A stretch of 64,000 nucleotides of DNA from contig JAKUCV010001094.1 in the NCBI GenBank assembly GCA_028386065.3, positions 127,245 through 191,244 on the forward strand, written 5' to 3'. The first letter of the stretch is position 1. Each line of letters begins with the position of its first letter. Both the position numbers and the translations under genes were made by a program. The stretch comes from Turnera subulata (Eukaryota; Streptophyta; Magnoliopsida; Malpighiales; Passifloraceae). Of this stretch, positions 52,801 through 64,000 are shown piece after piece. Below the pieces are notes generated by a model, which did no database searches, was not told the DNA's origin, and worked only from the letters and a program-made list of their open reading frames with translations.

Positions 52801-54351
52801 ATGAGCAAGGAAGGCATCACAACCCTCTCGGATCATCCTGAAAGCCTGGATGGCCGAGATACAGCACGCCGATAAAACTCTTCGTTCTCCAACAAACACC
52901 AATCTACGCCCCAACAGAGAAGATAAGGACACTTCCCTGGCCCGACAATCAACTACTGCTTGGTGTCTGGACAACCAGTCCATGCCTAAGATAACATCAA
53001 ACTCTCCCAAATCCATGACAGCAAGATCAGAAGAAAAACCTTCACTATCATACTCTATCGACACATCTTTACAAACTCGATCAACAACTACTATATCTCC
53101 AGTGGGTAAACGGACTCTTAGGGGTCTACTAAGGTTATCATCCTCTATGTTATGAGTAGTCATGAATGCACGTGATACAAAAGAATATGTTGAACCTGGA
53201 TCAATTAAAGCATGTGCAAACTGACCAAAAACCATAAAGGTACCTGCTATAACCTTTGGAGCATCAGCAGCCTCCTCTCGAGTGATGGCATAAACCCTAG
53301 GAGCTGCAGCAGACTGAGTCGCACCTCCGCGGTTCGGAGCTCCAGAACCTCCACGACCTCGACCCTGCTGTCCGCCACCCCTGTTCGGACCAGAAGAAAT
53401 AGCACCACTAGCCACAGAACTCTGTACAGTATACTGAGAACCACTGCCACCATTATCCCTCATCCACTTGTAGCAAGATGACTTCTGGTGTCCCGGCATA
53501 TTGCAATACCAGCATGTACCCGAGAACCGTGCCGAGGAATCCCGTCCCCGAGAACCAGACTGATAGAACCGTCCTCCCGAGGATCTGCCCGGTCCATCCT
53601 GATAACTCTGCCCTCGGAACTTCTTCGAACCCTGACAAGAAGAACTCTGTCCAACCGAATAATCTGCACCTCCGGCATCAGAATACTGCCTCTTCTGTCC
53701 CGAAGGAGATGGCTGCTTCCTCTGCTCGGCTGCCCGAGCCTCCTTCCCGATCAACTGGACTCTCTCAGCATCAAAAGCAGCGGCACAAACTGCCTCCCAA
53801 GTCTTGTGGCCTCCACCAGCCACAGCCATTGCTATCTCAGTACGTAAGCCGTTAACAAACCGCCTACACTTGGTCAACTCATCGGGCACAAACTCCCTAG
53901 CATAAGAGAGAAGGATGCTATACCAGATCCTGAAAGCTGATACAGTCTCATCTAGTCCCTGCTTCACCTCAAGAAAATGTTTCTTCTGCTCCTCCAGAAA
54001 ACCAATAGTAAGGAACTCCTTGTAGAATCTCTACTTGAATTCCTCCCAAGGCATCTCCACAGGCTTAGGTAAGTTGGCCACAAGTTCCTGCCACCATGAC
54101 AAGGCATACCCTGTGAACTTGTGTGCCGCTAATCGTGCCCTCTGCTCAGGTGTACAGGTGAACTTCTCCAGAACATTCTCCACCTGGCGGAACCAATCAT
54201 CAAACTCCTTGACTTTGCCCTCTTCACCTGAGAACTCCTTAACAGCAGACTTATCCATATGTTTGTATCCACTCTCCATACCACCTGCTGCAGCAGGTGC
54301 TACCGGCTGGGCATCCTGCTGCTGCTGCTGGAACTGCTGGAACTGATCCAT
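49864..54351 (-). pseudogene. TEK-V gag-pol polyprotein with three nonsense codons
   Basis: One frame of 1495 codons from ATG 54349-54351 (MDQFQQFQQQQQ) to TGA 49864-49866. Domains: retrotransposon gag (FDDWFRQVENVLEKF), CCHC knuckle [14 protein letters not shown] (residues about 280-293), protease [13 protein letters not shown] (about 384), RT with FIDDILVYS (about 720), RNase H ([24 protein letters not shown]), integrase HHCC, then MDFVIGLP, VSDRDPRF and SERTIQTLED, GPYEI, and a chromodomain (VRVRWSRHSPNEATWEVE). Nonsense codons: TAG 54031, TAG 51262, TGA 49966; no frameshift. RT motif A reads [10 protein letters not shown], so its catalytic Asp is Asn (G-to-A). Chromodomains guide integration to heterochromatin. 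Inactive. Confidence 0.92.
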
Positions 54352-54478
54352 ATCGACGGCGATATGAATGCAAATGAGTCAAAAACACTTTTTAAGTCAT
54401 AAATCCGGAAACAGGCTTAAACACAGAAATCACTTTGAAAACAAAGTTTTAAACACTTTTAAAACCAAGGATCTGAAA

Positions 54479-54494
54479 CCTGGCTCCGCTACCA
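54479..54494 (-). promoter_or_regulatory. TEK-V primer binding site
   Basis: Minus TGGTAGCGGAGCCAGG, 4 nt from the LTR end; tRNA-Met type with mismatches. Confidence 0.75.
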
Positions 54495-54498
54495 AAGC

Positions 54499-57400
54499 TG
54501 AAACACCCGTGTCCCAATTTATCAATAAAATACTTAAACACAAGGAAATTACCAAAATACCCCTGAAACCCGGGACACGAAATCCAATATCAAAAACATT
54601 ATCCAAAATTCTTAATATGACGAGATGTCATAAAGAACAAGACAAATCCGGCTTAACAAGCCACAAGACAACCCGGCATCCTGCCGAAACATCCTCAATA
54701 CGTAAACCCGGCAACCCGCTGATAATGTAATCCAAAATCAATAGTGACATCTCAATAAAAATTCAATGCAGCGGAAGAAACAAACGGAGTGAAAATAAGA
54801 GAAACAAAACAACATGCATGCCGACTCTATGGATCCAACCGGAAGATCAAGCACAGCTACCTGCTGAGATAACCACGTCTGTACTATGCAAGGGTGGGAA
54901 GTGACTGCACGCTATCTAAAGTCTGAAAAACAACGTTGGCGATTATGTGAGTCGCCTACTCAGTGAGCAATATAAATCTAATTATGAAGGTGTGCAGATC
55001 AAGTCCGAAAGGAAAGAAGAGCAACAAGACTAGTAAGCAACATACAACAACCAGTACTAACATGCCAAGCCAATCAAGCAAACAATTCATTATTCTCCAT
55101 CTGTTGTGTGTTATGTTTTCTTATTATATTTTATTATTCAGGGCCCCCTACTGTGTGCGTCGAGCTCGGTCCCGTCTCATGAGACAACCAGGCATAAGCC
55201 CAAATAAAACCAGGCACGAAGCCCAACATATCCATAGAGAGAGAGAGAGAGAGACAGAGAGAAAGAGGGACGTAGAATGGGAGAGGTAGAAGGAGAGAGG
55301 TAGAACCGGTCATTACAGACCCATATGCAAATCCGCATAACACTTGCTATTCCGCAAGCAAACCCGAGGGGTATCACTTCCCGCTCGAAACAACCGGTCA
55401 TCAGCACACAGTAGCCTAACTTCTACAGTACATTATTCTTATTCACAAATTATGAGTTCATGTGTGCCAAGAGATTGTGATTTAACAGGGTTGTGTGATA
55501 AACAGCTCAGACAGATCACCGGGTCTCCGACCCACAATACATCACACAAAACACCCAAAATCACACCACATGTTATAATCCATAACAAATCCAAACATCC
55601 AGCTCATAAGCAAATAATACACTTAGGCACACAATACAGATTACAGCATGTTAGCAAACAAGCATGCAACTCAAGCAAACCAATCCAACAAGCTCATGCA
55701 TACAGACATAAAAAGACGTATAAAGTCACCTCAACGACGATTGTCCTGTGGAGCTTTACCCAAAACAGATCCTCCAGCTCCCGAGGTGTTACCCGTGCCT
55801 GAATACCGGCACACACAACAAATTACAAACAATTACAATAAAACGTGTATGCATGTAACTATAATGCTCAACTGAGTTAAACCCGTCCCTAGTTAGCCAA
55901 TTACGAAATTCCCGGGTCTAAACCCGACTTAATGTTCTCTCTCCAAAACTACGAGTATCGGGACCTAAGGTTCAACGGCTTACGCCCAACTAAGTCCAAT
56001 AAGTTGTTCCCGGGCCTATGGCCCACTCATTATGTCCTCTACGAGTTTTCGGCCTAAAACCCAATCTAAGCCCAAATTCAATTTCCGGGCCTAAAGCCCA
56101 CTTCCTTAAGTCCTTATTTAACCAATTATAGGGTTGGGCTCAAAGCCCGTTACTTAAGTCCTAAGTCAATCCAAGCCAAAGATTCCCGGCCTAAGGTTCT
56201 ACCCGTGTCGGTAATTACCGGCCTCATACTACTCACACTCTCGGTTTCCACTAATCACAATTAAATACATAACCCAATTCCGAATTATAAGTACATGCCG
56301 GATATAGATTTAAAATACACCATATATACACCTTGGAATGCCGAAATAAAGACCCGAGCCTTCGCCGGAATATTCCCGAGGCTCGCCGGAAAATTCCCGA
56401 GCCTTCGCCGGATTCCGGTGAACTCGCCGGAAAACACCCAAAACCACCTGTACGAATCTGTCACAATCCCCCAAACATCCAATTCAACAACACAACACAA
56501 CCAAGAAACCAAAACGAGTTAATGACAAAGGGTAGTCACCGGAATACTTACCGGAATCCCTGCCCAAGAACCAACCCTGAGCCTTGAACCACCTCTGCCC
56601 GGAGGAACACAAACACACACGAACACCTCACTGTCGGCACACACGCACGCAGTCACGCACCCCCACAGAAACACCCCGGCAGGAACCAACACGCACAGCA
56701 CAACCCACACGCCAACGATCCCAACAACAACAACACAAACCATCAACACACCAACAACAACCCACGGCAACCATCCATCAACACCACAACACCCAACTCA
56801 ACAATTAGTCCAACCACATATAAATAAGAAGACAAACGAAACAAAGAACTGAGAGGGATGAGGAGACCGGGGCTTACCTCGTCGGCGACGCAGCCGGTCG
56901 CGAGAGAGAGGCCACACGGAATCCTCTCATTCCGTCTCTGGTCAGCCGGTCTCGGGCCCTTGCGGTTCAGTCGACGGCGGCGGCGGCGGCTCACGAAGAA
57001 GGGAGAAAGAGTGTTGGTGCCGGCGAGTTGAGTGTGAGGAAGAGAAAACAAGGTGGTGAGGATGGCGGAAGGGAATGGAAGAGGAAGGAGGAAGAGAGAG
57101 CGAGAGGGAGGAAGAAGGGAAGAGAAGAGAGAGAGAAAAGGAAGAAGGAGAAGGAAGGTAGGAGGAGGCGACGAGTAGAAAGAGAAGCAAAAAAAAGAAA
57201 ACAGAAGAAGAGGAGATAAGAAAAGGGACCGGCTAGGGTTGGCCGCCCTAGTGGACGACCCGTCGTCCGCTTAGGCGCGGTCAACCCCTGCCTGGTCAAC
57301 GCGCCATTTTGTTTTTTTTTTCTTTTTTTTTTAAAAAAACAGTTACCAAAACGACGTAGTTTCGGGGAAACTACTTCAAAATTTAATTCTCAACCCCGAA

Positions 57401-57576
57401 ACCCGATTAAACTCCAACGAAAGCCGAACCCGTCATACCATCGACTTAATTCCCATATAACCAAGGTAAAATAATTTATTCCCTTGTCCAAAAATCCGGA
57501 AATTCCTCATGGGTAAAATTGGAATAAAAATTTCGAAAATTCTGAAAATCCAATTATGAAAATTCGGGGCGTTACA
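54499..57576 (-). repeat. TEK-V 5' LTR
   Basis: Same content as the 3' copy. Differences are scattered substitutions, one fewer CCAGGCATAAG unit and a longer T/A tract near 57310-57335. Confidence 0.92.
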
Positions 57577-59345
57577 AGAAACAGAGCCAAAAATTAACGC
57601 GCAGGCCCATGCTTCAGAACCATAGATTGATACTGTCTCTGAGCCTGTCCCTGATGCTGTTTCAGAGCCTGTCACAGTACCCGCCGAACCAGAACTTGCG
57701 AAAGAGACACCTAACCTCAGGTATATCACTTAGACCCTGAAGCTTCTTCATTTCCCATTATTATTGGAGCTGACCTTTCACAGGAGGAAGAAGAAAAAGT
57801 ATACACTATGGTCAATAAGCACCGAAAGGCAATAGTCTACACCATTGATGATCTCACAGGTATCAGCCCTAACCTCTGCATGCATCGAATTCTTTTAGAA
57901 GAAGGCACTAAATCCATAATAGAACCACAAAGAAGGTTGAATGAGAACATGAAAGAAGTGGTTAAAAAGGAAGTCTTGAAACTACTAGACGCTGGAATAA
58001 TATATCTAATTTCAGATAGTCCTTGGGTTAGTGTAGTGCATGTAGTTCCTAAGAAAGGGGGGATGATAGTTGTGAAAAATGAAAAAGAGGAACTCATACC
58101 AACTAGGATTGTCACGGGCTGGAGAATGTGCATATACTACAGGAAGCTCAACAAGGTTACTAGAGAGGACCATTTTCCTTTACCATTCATTGATCAAACG
58201 TTAGAGAGACTTGCCAAGCACATGCATTTATGCTACTTGGATGGATACTCTAGATTCTTCCAGATCCCAATCCACCCAAGTGATCAGGAGAAAACCACAT
58301 TTACATGCCCCTATGGAACATTTGCATATAGGCGCATGCCATTTGGTTTGTGCAACGCCCCTGCCACATTTCAGCGTTGCATGATGGACATATTCCATGA
58401 CCTGATAGAGCATATAATGGAGGTATTCATGGATGATTTTTCTGTCTATGGCACTTCTTTCGATATTTGTCTGGCTAACCTTAAAACAGTGCTAGCACGG
58501 TGTGAGGCTTGGGAAAAATGCCATTTCATGGTGACTGAAGGAATTGTCCTTGGGCACAAAATTTCAGGACGTGGTATTGAGGTAGACCAAGCCAAAATTG
58601 ATATAATTGAAAGGCTTCCACCTCCCAATTGTGTTAAGGCAATTCGGGCTTCTCTTGGTCATGTAGGTTTTTATAGGCGCTTTATTAAGGACTTCTCAAA
58701 GATTGTAAAACCTTTGACGAATCTCCTTAGTAAAGATGCCGAATTTGTATTTGATGAATCTTGTTTAGATGCTTTTCACAGGATCAAAACAGCATTGACC
58801 ACAGCCCTAATCATTCAGCCCCTAGATTGGAGTCAGCCTTTTAAGATCATGTGTGATGCTAGTGACCATGCTGTAGGGGCTGTGCTCGGACCGAGGAAGG
58901 ACAACAAAGTTCATGCAATATATTATGCAAGCCGTACTCTGGATGAAGCACAAGTCAATTATGCCACGACTGAAAAGGAGCTCTTGGCAGTAGTCTTTGC
59001 CATTGGAAAGTTTCGGCATACTTGCTTGGTCCCATGGTCATCATACACACTGATCACTCAACCCTGAAATACTTGCTGATCAAGAAGGAAACCAAGCCAA
59101 GACTACTGAGGTGGATACTCCAACTTCCGGAATTTGACTTAGAGATCCGAGACAATAAGGGTACAGAGAACGTAGTAGCTGACCACCTATCCAGACTACC
59201 CCCAAAGCACATGCCAAGTGAAGACATGCCCATTGATGACCATCTCCCGGATGACAGCCTCATCGCAACCATTCACAGTGTCACTCACAGGCTCATGCCG
59301 TGGTATGCAGAAATTTTTAGCTTGTGGAGCACTTCCACCTGACCT
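57577..59345 (+). pseudogene. ATH-B reverse transcriptase and RNase H
   Basis: After the linker (SEPVPDAVSEPVTVPAEPE, one TAG and a frame change near 57730) the main frame runs 57808-59067. RT: ISPNLCMHRI, WRMCIYYRKLNKVTREDHFP, CYLDGYSRFFQIP (motif A, Asp present), FGLCNAPATFQRCM and catalytic VFMDDFSVYG at about 58425-58450. RNase H: IMCDASDHAVGAVLG and [13 protein letters not shown] frameshift near 59030 moves [12 protein letters not shown] and [10 protein letters not shown] into the next frame, and another lies near 59315. The enzyme would copy element RNA. Catalytic residues seen are intact; the reading frame is not. Confidence 0.9.
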
Positions 59346-60540
59346 GAGTTATTCTCAGACGAAGAAGTTCTTCTATGACATGAAGAACTACCTCTGGGAT
59401 GAGCCCCTACTGTTTAGAAGGTGTGGAGATGGGATAGTCAAAAGATGCATTCCTGAAGAAGAAGTAGCACAGGTCTTACACAGTTGCCACAATGCACAGT
59501 ATGGAGGACACCATGGTGCAACCAAGACAGCCTCCAAGGTCTTACAAGCTGGCCTATAGTGGCCTACTTTGTTCAAGGATGCACGCAACTGGGTGATGAC
59601 ATGCAAGGAATGCCAACGCACAGGGAACCTCTCAAGGAGGCAAGAAATGCCACAACAGGGCATACTGGAGGTAGAGCTGTTTGATGTTTGGGGGATTGAT
59701 TTAATGGGACCATTCCCGAGCTTATTCGGAAACAACTACGTTTTGGTAGCAGTTGATTATTTTCCAAATGGGTTGAGGCTCCCCAACAAATGATGCCAGC
59801 CCAACAAATGATGCCAGGGTAGTAACACGGTTCCTAAAGAAAAATATCTTCACTCGATTTCGGACCCCAAGAGCCATAATCAGTGATGGAGGTACCCATT
59901 TCTGTAACAAACAGTTTGAAGCTCTCCTAAGGAAGTATGGAATCAGACACAAAGTGGCCACTCCCAACCATCCTCAGACAAGTGGCCAAGTTGAGGTAAC
60001 AAATAGAGAGATCAAGCAAATTTTGGAGAAGACAGTGGGACCATCACGCAAAGATTAGGCAGTGAAGCTTGATGATGCTCTCTGGGTTTACCGCACAGCC
60101 TACAAGGCACCCATAGACACCACACCATTTCACCTTGTCAATAAAAAAGCTTGCCACCTACCGGTGGAACTGGAGTACAAGGCGTACTGGGCCATTAAGG
60201 CTCTAAACTTTGATACACAGGTCGTGGGAGAGCAGAGGTTGTTGCAGCTCAATGAGTTAGAAAAGTTAAGGCTGGAAGCATGTGAGAATGCCAAGCTATA
60301 CAAGGAAAAAACAAAGAAGTGGCATGACAGTAGGATCCAGCCCAAGAAATTCAAGGAAGGGAACCAAGTTCTTCTTTACAACTCTCGCTTGAAGCTGTTC
60401 CCTGGAAAGCTTCGATCAAGATGGTCTGGACCTTTCATTGTGTCACACTGTTACCCACATGGTACTGTCGAAATCTACAATGAATAGACACATCCATTTA
60501 AGGTAAATGGACACAGGTTGAAGCTGTATCACACAAGGAC
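59300..60540 (+). pseudogene. ATH-B integrase
   Basis: [15 protein letters not shown] begins the region. HHCC finger: LHSCHNAQYGGHHG ... CKECQ (59475-59615), broken by TAG at 59557. First Asp in WGIDLMGPFP, second in IISDGGTHF, Glu in [13 protein letters not shown]. Near 59780 the expected KWVEA stretch is damaged: CCCAACAAATGATGCCAG stands twice in tandem and the frame shifts. TAG at 60058 replaces a probable Trp. C-terminus: [34 protein letters not shown], ending near VNGHRLKLYHTRT. Confidence 0.88.
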
Positions 60541-61031
60541 CCAGGAGTATCAGGAGACTCAATTGCTACATGATGCACCTCCCAACTAGCAAAATAGGGA
60601 GGTGTCCAGCTAAAAGACGTAAAAGAAGCACCACTTGGGAAATCCCCAAGTGTGGTAATTTTTAAGATTTTCTTTACCTTTCTTTCTTTCATTTTCTTTT
60701 GTTTTTCCTTTGTGTCTTTTCTTTTGTTTTTATTAGGTGCTGCAAATTTGAGGAAAGGAATCATCAAGTCAGAAATTCGTCGAGAGAAGTTCCTCTATAC
60801 CCTTTTAAATAGCCAGCTTCAACAAATTTTTGCAAAAGAAGTATTTTGACGCTACACAGGCTCACCACAACCCCATCACACGATGAGCCTGTGTCGAACT
60901 TCCACACTAATCTAACAACTCATTTAGACGATTTCTTGCACTTAGGGGATAATTAATGATAGGGAGCCTCAAACAAAACGCTAGGGTTAGAGTCTTGCTG
61001 AATATAGGAAACAAATTTTTCCTTGTAAACA
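60541..61031 (+). other. ATH-B spacer between pol and the downstream ORF
   Basis: Includes GGAGGTGTCCAGCTAAAAG and a T-rich tract (60650-60740), both also in ATH-A 3480-3530. No supported gene; a 66-codon frame at 60652 is T-tract translation. Confidence 0.55.
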
Positions 61032-62912
61032 ATGTCTATACCAAGGAACAACTTGTGGCCCACGGACACCATACCCGACACCCCTAAAACAACCACCTCC
61101 ACCATATGCACCACCCCACTCGCCCATTACACCCCCCGGCTTCGTACCCCACTGACAAGCCTAGGCAACGGGATTGACCTAAACCTCGATCCCCCTCCAG
61201 AAATCAAAACCCACCCCCACTGAAGTGCGCCCCAAAAAGCACACCGCCGTCCCCGATTCCGAGATAATAGACATGACGGCGGACCCACCCCAGAATCATC
61301 CACCACTGCCCCCACCACTACCACCCCAACTCGCCCCACTAAACGCCCTCGCACACGCTCTGCCACCTCTAAATACAAAACCGCCGCCGAAGCCAGCCCA
61401 TCCACACACACCCCCAAACCAGTAAATAACAAGGGCCGATCCAAACGAAACCAGGATCGCCCTCGGGAACCCAGCACCCTACCCCCTCGAATGGAAGAAG
61501 AAGAAGAGGAACAGAGGGAAGGCGAGGAGGAAGAAGCCAGCCACTAGGAAGATCAACAGACCGAACCAGAGGCAGACATCCAGCCATTCATTTTCCGAGC
61601 AGTGAGTGCCGACCATCGAAGGGTATGGATACGGACACAATTTCAGAATGTGCTTGTAAGCAGATGGCTCGACATGAACGTACTTCGGCACATCGGCCGC
61701 CGCAACAGCATCAGGCAGTTGCTTCAACCAATTGGGTGGTTGAACTTTGCCACACTAGGAGAGAACACTTACTAGGACCTCACCCGTGAGTTCTTTTCTT
61801 CTCTTTCCAATCAACCACCCACACTACGCCAGGATGGCATTGCAAGGTTTAGGTTGGGCAACGAGAATCGGGTTCCCACAGTCACCTAGTTCAACTCAAT
61901 TTTTGGGCTGAGAAACGAGGGACACTAAAAGAGGCCTGGCAACTTTGACACCGAGACGTTCTGGGGGGAAATTTCAAACACACCAGGCTACAACTCCTCC
62001 TCCAGCAGTGCCATTTCTTTCCATCGTTGCAGCCTCTGAGTCATCCAACACTTCCTGGTGCACAACATATCTGATAGGAACCGAAGTCGCCTGATAGTGC
62101 AAACCGAGGAGCTTTTCATCCTCTACTGCATGGTTCACAGACAGCCCCTCAACACAGGTTGTTTTATTCTCCGCCAATTCTACACACAGCGTTAGGCACA
62201 GTACCTTCCAAGTGCGGGAATAATCACAGCATTGGCAAGGCACTTTGGCATCCCTCTCAATCAATTTGAGGAAGTTGAAGGAACGGTTTGGATTGACGGC
62301 ACCATTCTGAACCGCCTCAACCTTCCCGCCCCACAGCCTGAGGAACAGGCTGAGGAGGAAAATGCAGCAGAACTGCCTGAGGAATAGACTATAGGAATAA
62401 ATGCAGCACAAGCCAAGGCACAGCCTCAGGCATAGGCCTAGGATAACCAAGGCCAGCAGCAGCCAGAAAGAGCACCTCCAATCGCCCCACAGCCTCAAGC
62501 ACAGGCCCAGGCTGTTACCCGGGACCAATTGCTAGATATCTTGGAGCAAATGCAGGATTAGATTGGTCAACAGATCATTCCAATCCTCCAAAACGAAAAC
62601 CGCCTACAAGAGACACTCAATGCTCAAGGTGAACGTCAGCAGCGCCTCCAGGAGAGCATTTCTGCCCAGGAGATCCGCCTCACAGGCACAATGAGGGAAA
62701 TGGGCAACAGCATCACTCGGGGCATCACAGAACTGGGGAGGAATGGGGAGACACAGGCCCGTGTCATGCGAGAATTCCACAACCAATACACGAGCCAACA
62801 AGTCCAATTGACCGAAACTCTCACTAACCTCCTCAACATGGCCATGGCACTGACCAGGGCACCGCCAGCACCACCTCAGCCACCATCCGGGAAGAAAAGT
62901 CCCAGGAACTAA
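61032..62912 (+). pseudogene. ATH-B downstream ORF, ATHILA ORF-1-like
   Basis: A single frame of 627 codons from ATG 61032 to TAA 62912 is open except for about eleven nonsense codons (first TGA 61221; most others TAG) and shows no frameshift. Order: Pro/Thr-rich basic N-terminus (RPTKRPRTRSATSKYK), acidic EEEEEEQREGEEEE, a conserved-looking core (WLDMNVLRHIGRRNSIRQLL, IGWLNFATLGENTY, LTREFFSSL, FRLGNENRVP, FNSIFGL), a Gln/Ala-Pro-rich stretch, and a C-terminal coiled-coil (62540-62850) ending PPSGKKSPRN. The core resembles the ATHILA ORF-1 family found in these elements. It occupies the env position; I see no signal peptide or membrane segment. Function unknown. Confidence 0.68.
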
Positions 62913-64000
62913 CTTTCCCCGATCCTGCCGCTCAGAACTAGTCTAGGATAACTTAACCCCACTATACATAGTTTGACTCTCAGTTTGGGGTGTTTTTGTG
63001 TCAATATAACTTAGACAAGAACTTATCTCTTTTGTTTTCGGCAGTGTGTTTCTTTTGTTTGTGTGACCTTGATGTTATTGCACCTTATTTTTGTTTTGTT
63101 TCTGCAGTAAGGACACTGCAAGTTTTCCAGTTTTGGGTATTTTAGGGTGCAATTATGCTATGTACTTTCTAGTGTTCATGTAATGCAATTTCAATTTTTA
63201 TCTATTTTCACTTTGTTTTCCCAATGTGAGCCTATCCTTATATTTATGCACTCTTTCTTGTTCCATTCAAATTCTACTCAAGACCCTAATTGTATGACTT
63301 GTCTTATTTTTTTTTTCCAAAACAAGCAGAACAGGAATAATCAAGCAACTGCATTCCATGAACTCTGTCGAAAGAAGGACCGTGCTAAAGAATTTTTCTA
63401 AATAAAACAAGCTCAGCATGTTTACCTTAGAACAGGCCCTTACCTTTGCCAAGGCGAAATCTCAAACAAAGTCTACAAGCAAGGAAAGGATCTAGGCCAT
63501 CTTTGGCACACCTACAGTCCACACAGAACCACACCCTTATCATCGAACACTTTTAACCCCTTTTGAGCCAATCAAGATGGCCCCCGTTTCATTCAATTAC
63601 CCTGCACAGTCCACCCTCAACCATTTGCAACCATAAGCAGGAGCCATCAGTGTCTAAGGGCACATACTCCTTCAAACAGCCTCACCCTATCGATGAGCCT
63701 GTGAGCAAGATTTGATCAAGATTAGAAAAAAAAAAATGACCCATACTCAGCCAGTGCAAAATTCAAAATGCCACCAGAAGCACGAACGCCATCCTCCCCT
63801 TGAAAAAGAAAAAGAAAATGAAAAACATATGGGAAGAAGAAAAAAAGAAAAGAAAAACAAAAATAAAGAAAGGGAGGAAGGGCAAGGGCAACATCTGGAA
63901 AATCATACTCCACCAAGGAACACAAATCCAATCCATCTGTTGGAGTCAGTGGTTACATCAAGAATGACTGAAGTATTGGACACAGTTACTGAATAGCTTG
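62913..64000 (+). other. ATH-B 3' noncoding region
   Basis: PPT-like CAGTTTGGGGTGTTTTT (about 62980) and CAGTTTTGGGTATTTTAGGG (about 63128) match words in ATH-A near 3155 and 2990. A purine tract at 63800-63880 matches the pyrimidine tract at 2230-2320. No gene seen. Confidence 0.65.

Larger units (their letters stand above)
46726..57576 (-). mobile_element. TEK-V: Tekay/Del-type Ty3/gypsy element in ATH-B
   Basis: 10.85 kb, LTRs of 3086 and 3078 bp, perfect AGAAA duplication (46721-46725; 57577-57581). Minus-strand order: 5' LTR (54499-57576), PBS, gag-pol in one frame, C-terminal chromodomain, PPT, 3' LTR (46726-49811). The LTR start TGTAACGCCCCGAA and the chromodomain place it in the Tekay/Del group. 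LTRs differ by an estimated 1-2% by eye, making it probably the youngest insertion of the window. Confidence 0.92.
42127..64000 (+). mobile_element. ATH-B: near-complete Athila-type Ty3/gypsy element, right end outside the window
   Basis: 5' LTR (42127-44234), tRNA-Asp type PBS, gag, protease, TEK-V insertion (46726-57576), RT, RNase H, integrase, a separate downstream ATHILA-type ORF and a 3' noncoding region. By comparison with ATH-A the 3' LTR should start a few hundred bases beyond 64000. All ORFs carry stops or frameshifts. The gag-pol frame continues across TEK-V with one copy of AGAAA removed. Confidence 0.88.

Overview
The window is plant nuclear repeat DNA, most likely pericentromeric or other heterochromatin of a flowering plant. 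Every coding stretch I can recognise belongs to a transposable element or was captured by one. Lineages seen are Ty1/copia, Ty3/gypsy Athila and Tekay/Del types, a LINE-type ORF1, and a hAT-like DNA element that carries pieces of a host kinesin gene with introns. I found no free-standing host gene, rRNA, tRNA or CRISPR array.

Left part (1-42 kb) is one deep nest. A degenerate LINE-type ORF1 (DUF4283 plus zf-CCHC_4, minus strand; here LINE-L) is split: its N-terminal half lies at 41711-41978 and its C-terminal half at 34-616. Between them sits SIRE-Z (617-41710, minus, Sirevirus-like copia, target duplication [G/A]CAAG). SIRE-Z holds two insertions. The first is ATH-A (1500-29606, minus), an Athila element that lost RT, RNase H and most of integrase. 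Its 5' LTR is split by LARD-X (6867-28682, plus), a large element without recognisable coding capacity and full of tandem repeats. LARD-X in turn holds COP-W (15430-23943, plus, complete copia with 1.52-kb LTRs) and, inside its right LTR, HAT-K (25398-28141), an 8-bp-TSD element with a kinesin motor-domain fragment. The second insertion in SIRE-Z is SIRE-Y (30895-36710, minus, TSD AAACA), a gag-only Sirevirus-like element placed inside the RT of SIRE-Z.

Right part (42.1-64 kb) is ATH-B, a plus-strand Athila element with 5' LTR, PBS, gag, protease, RT-RNase H, integrase and a downstream ATHILA-type ORF. It runs off the right edge before its 3' LTR. TEK-V (46726-57576, minus, TSD AGAAA, 3.08-kb LTRs) is inserted between its protease and RT.

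No element here looks able to move by itself. TEK-V (one long gag-pol frame, three nonsense codons, altered RT motif A) and COP-W (two long ORFs, broken protease-integrase junction) are the least decayed. Many stops are of the CAG-to-TAG or CGA-to-TGA kind, and several are confirmed by comparing the two Athila copies, as expected for methylated, silenced repeats.

The most unusual signal is a perfect 12-bp palindrome, AACATCGATGTT, repeated 16 to 20 times in pairs. It occurs in both LTRs of SIRE-Y and also in the leader of the otherwise unrelated COP-W. Coordinates of ends were read by eye; lineage names come from motif recognition, not from a database search.
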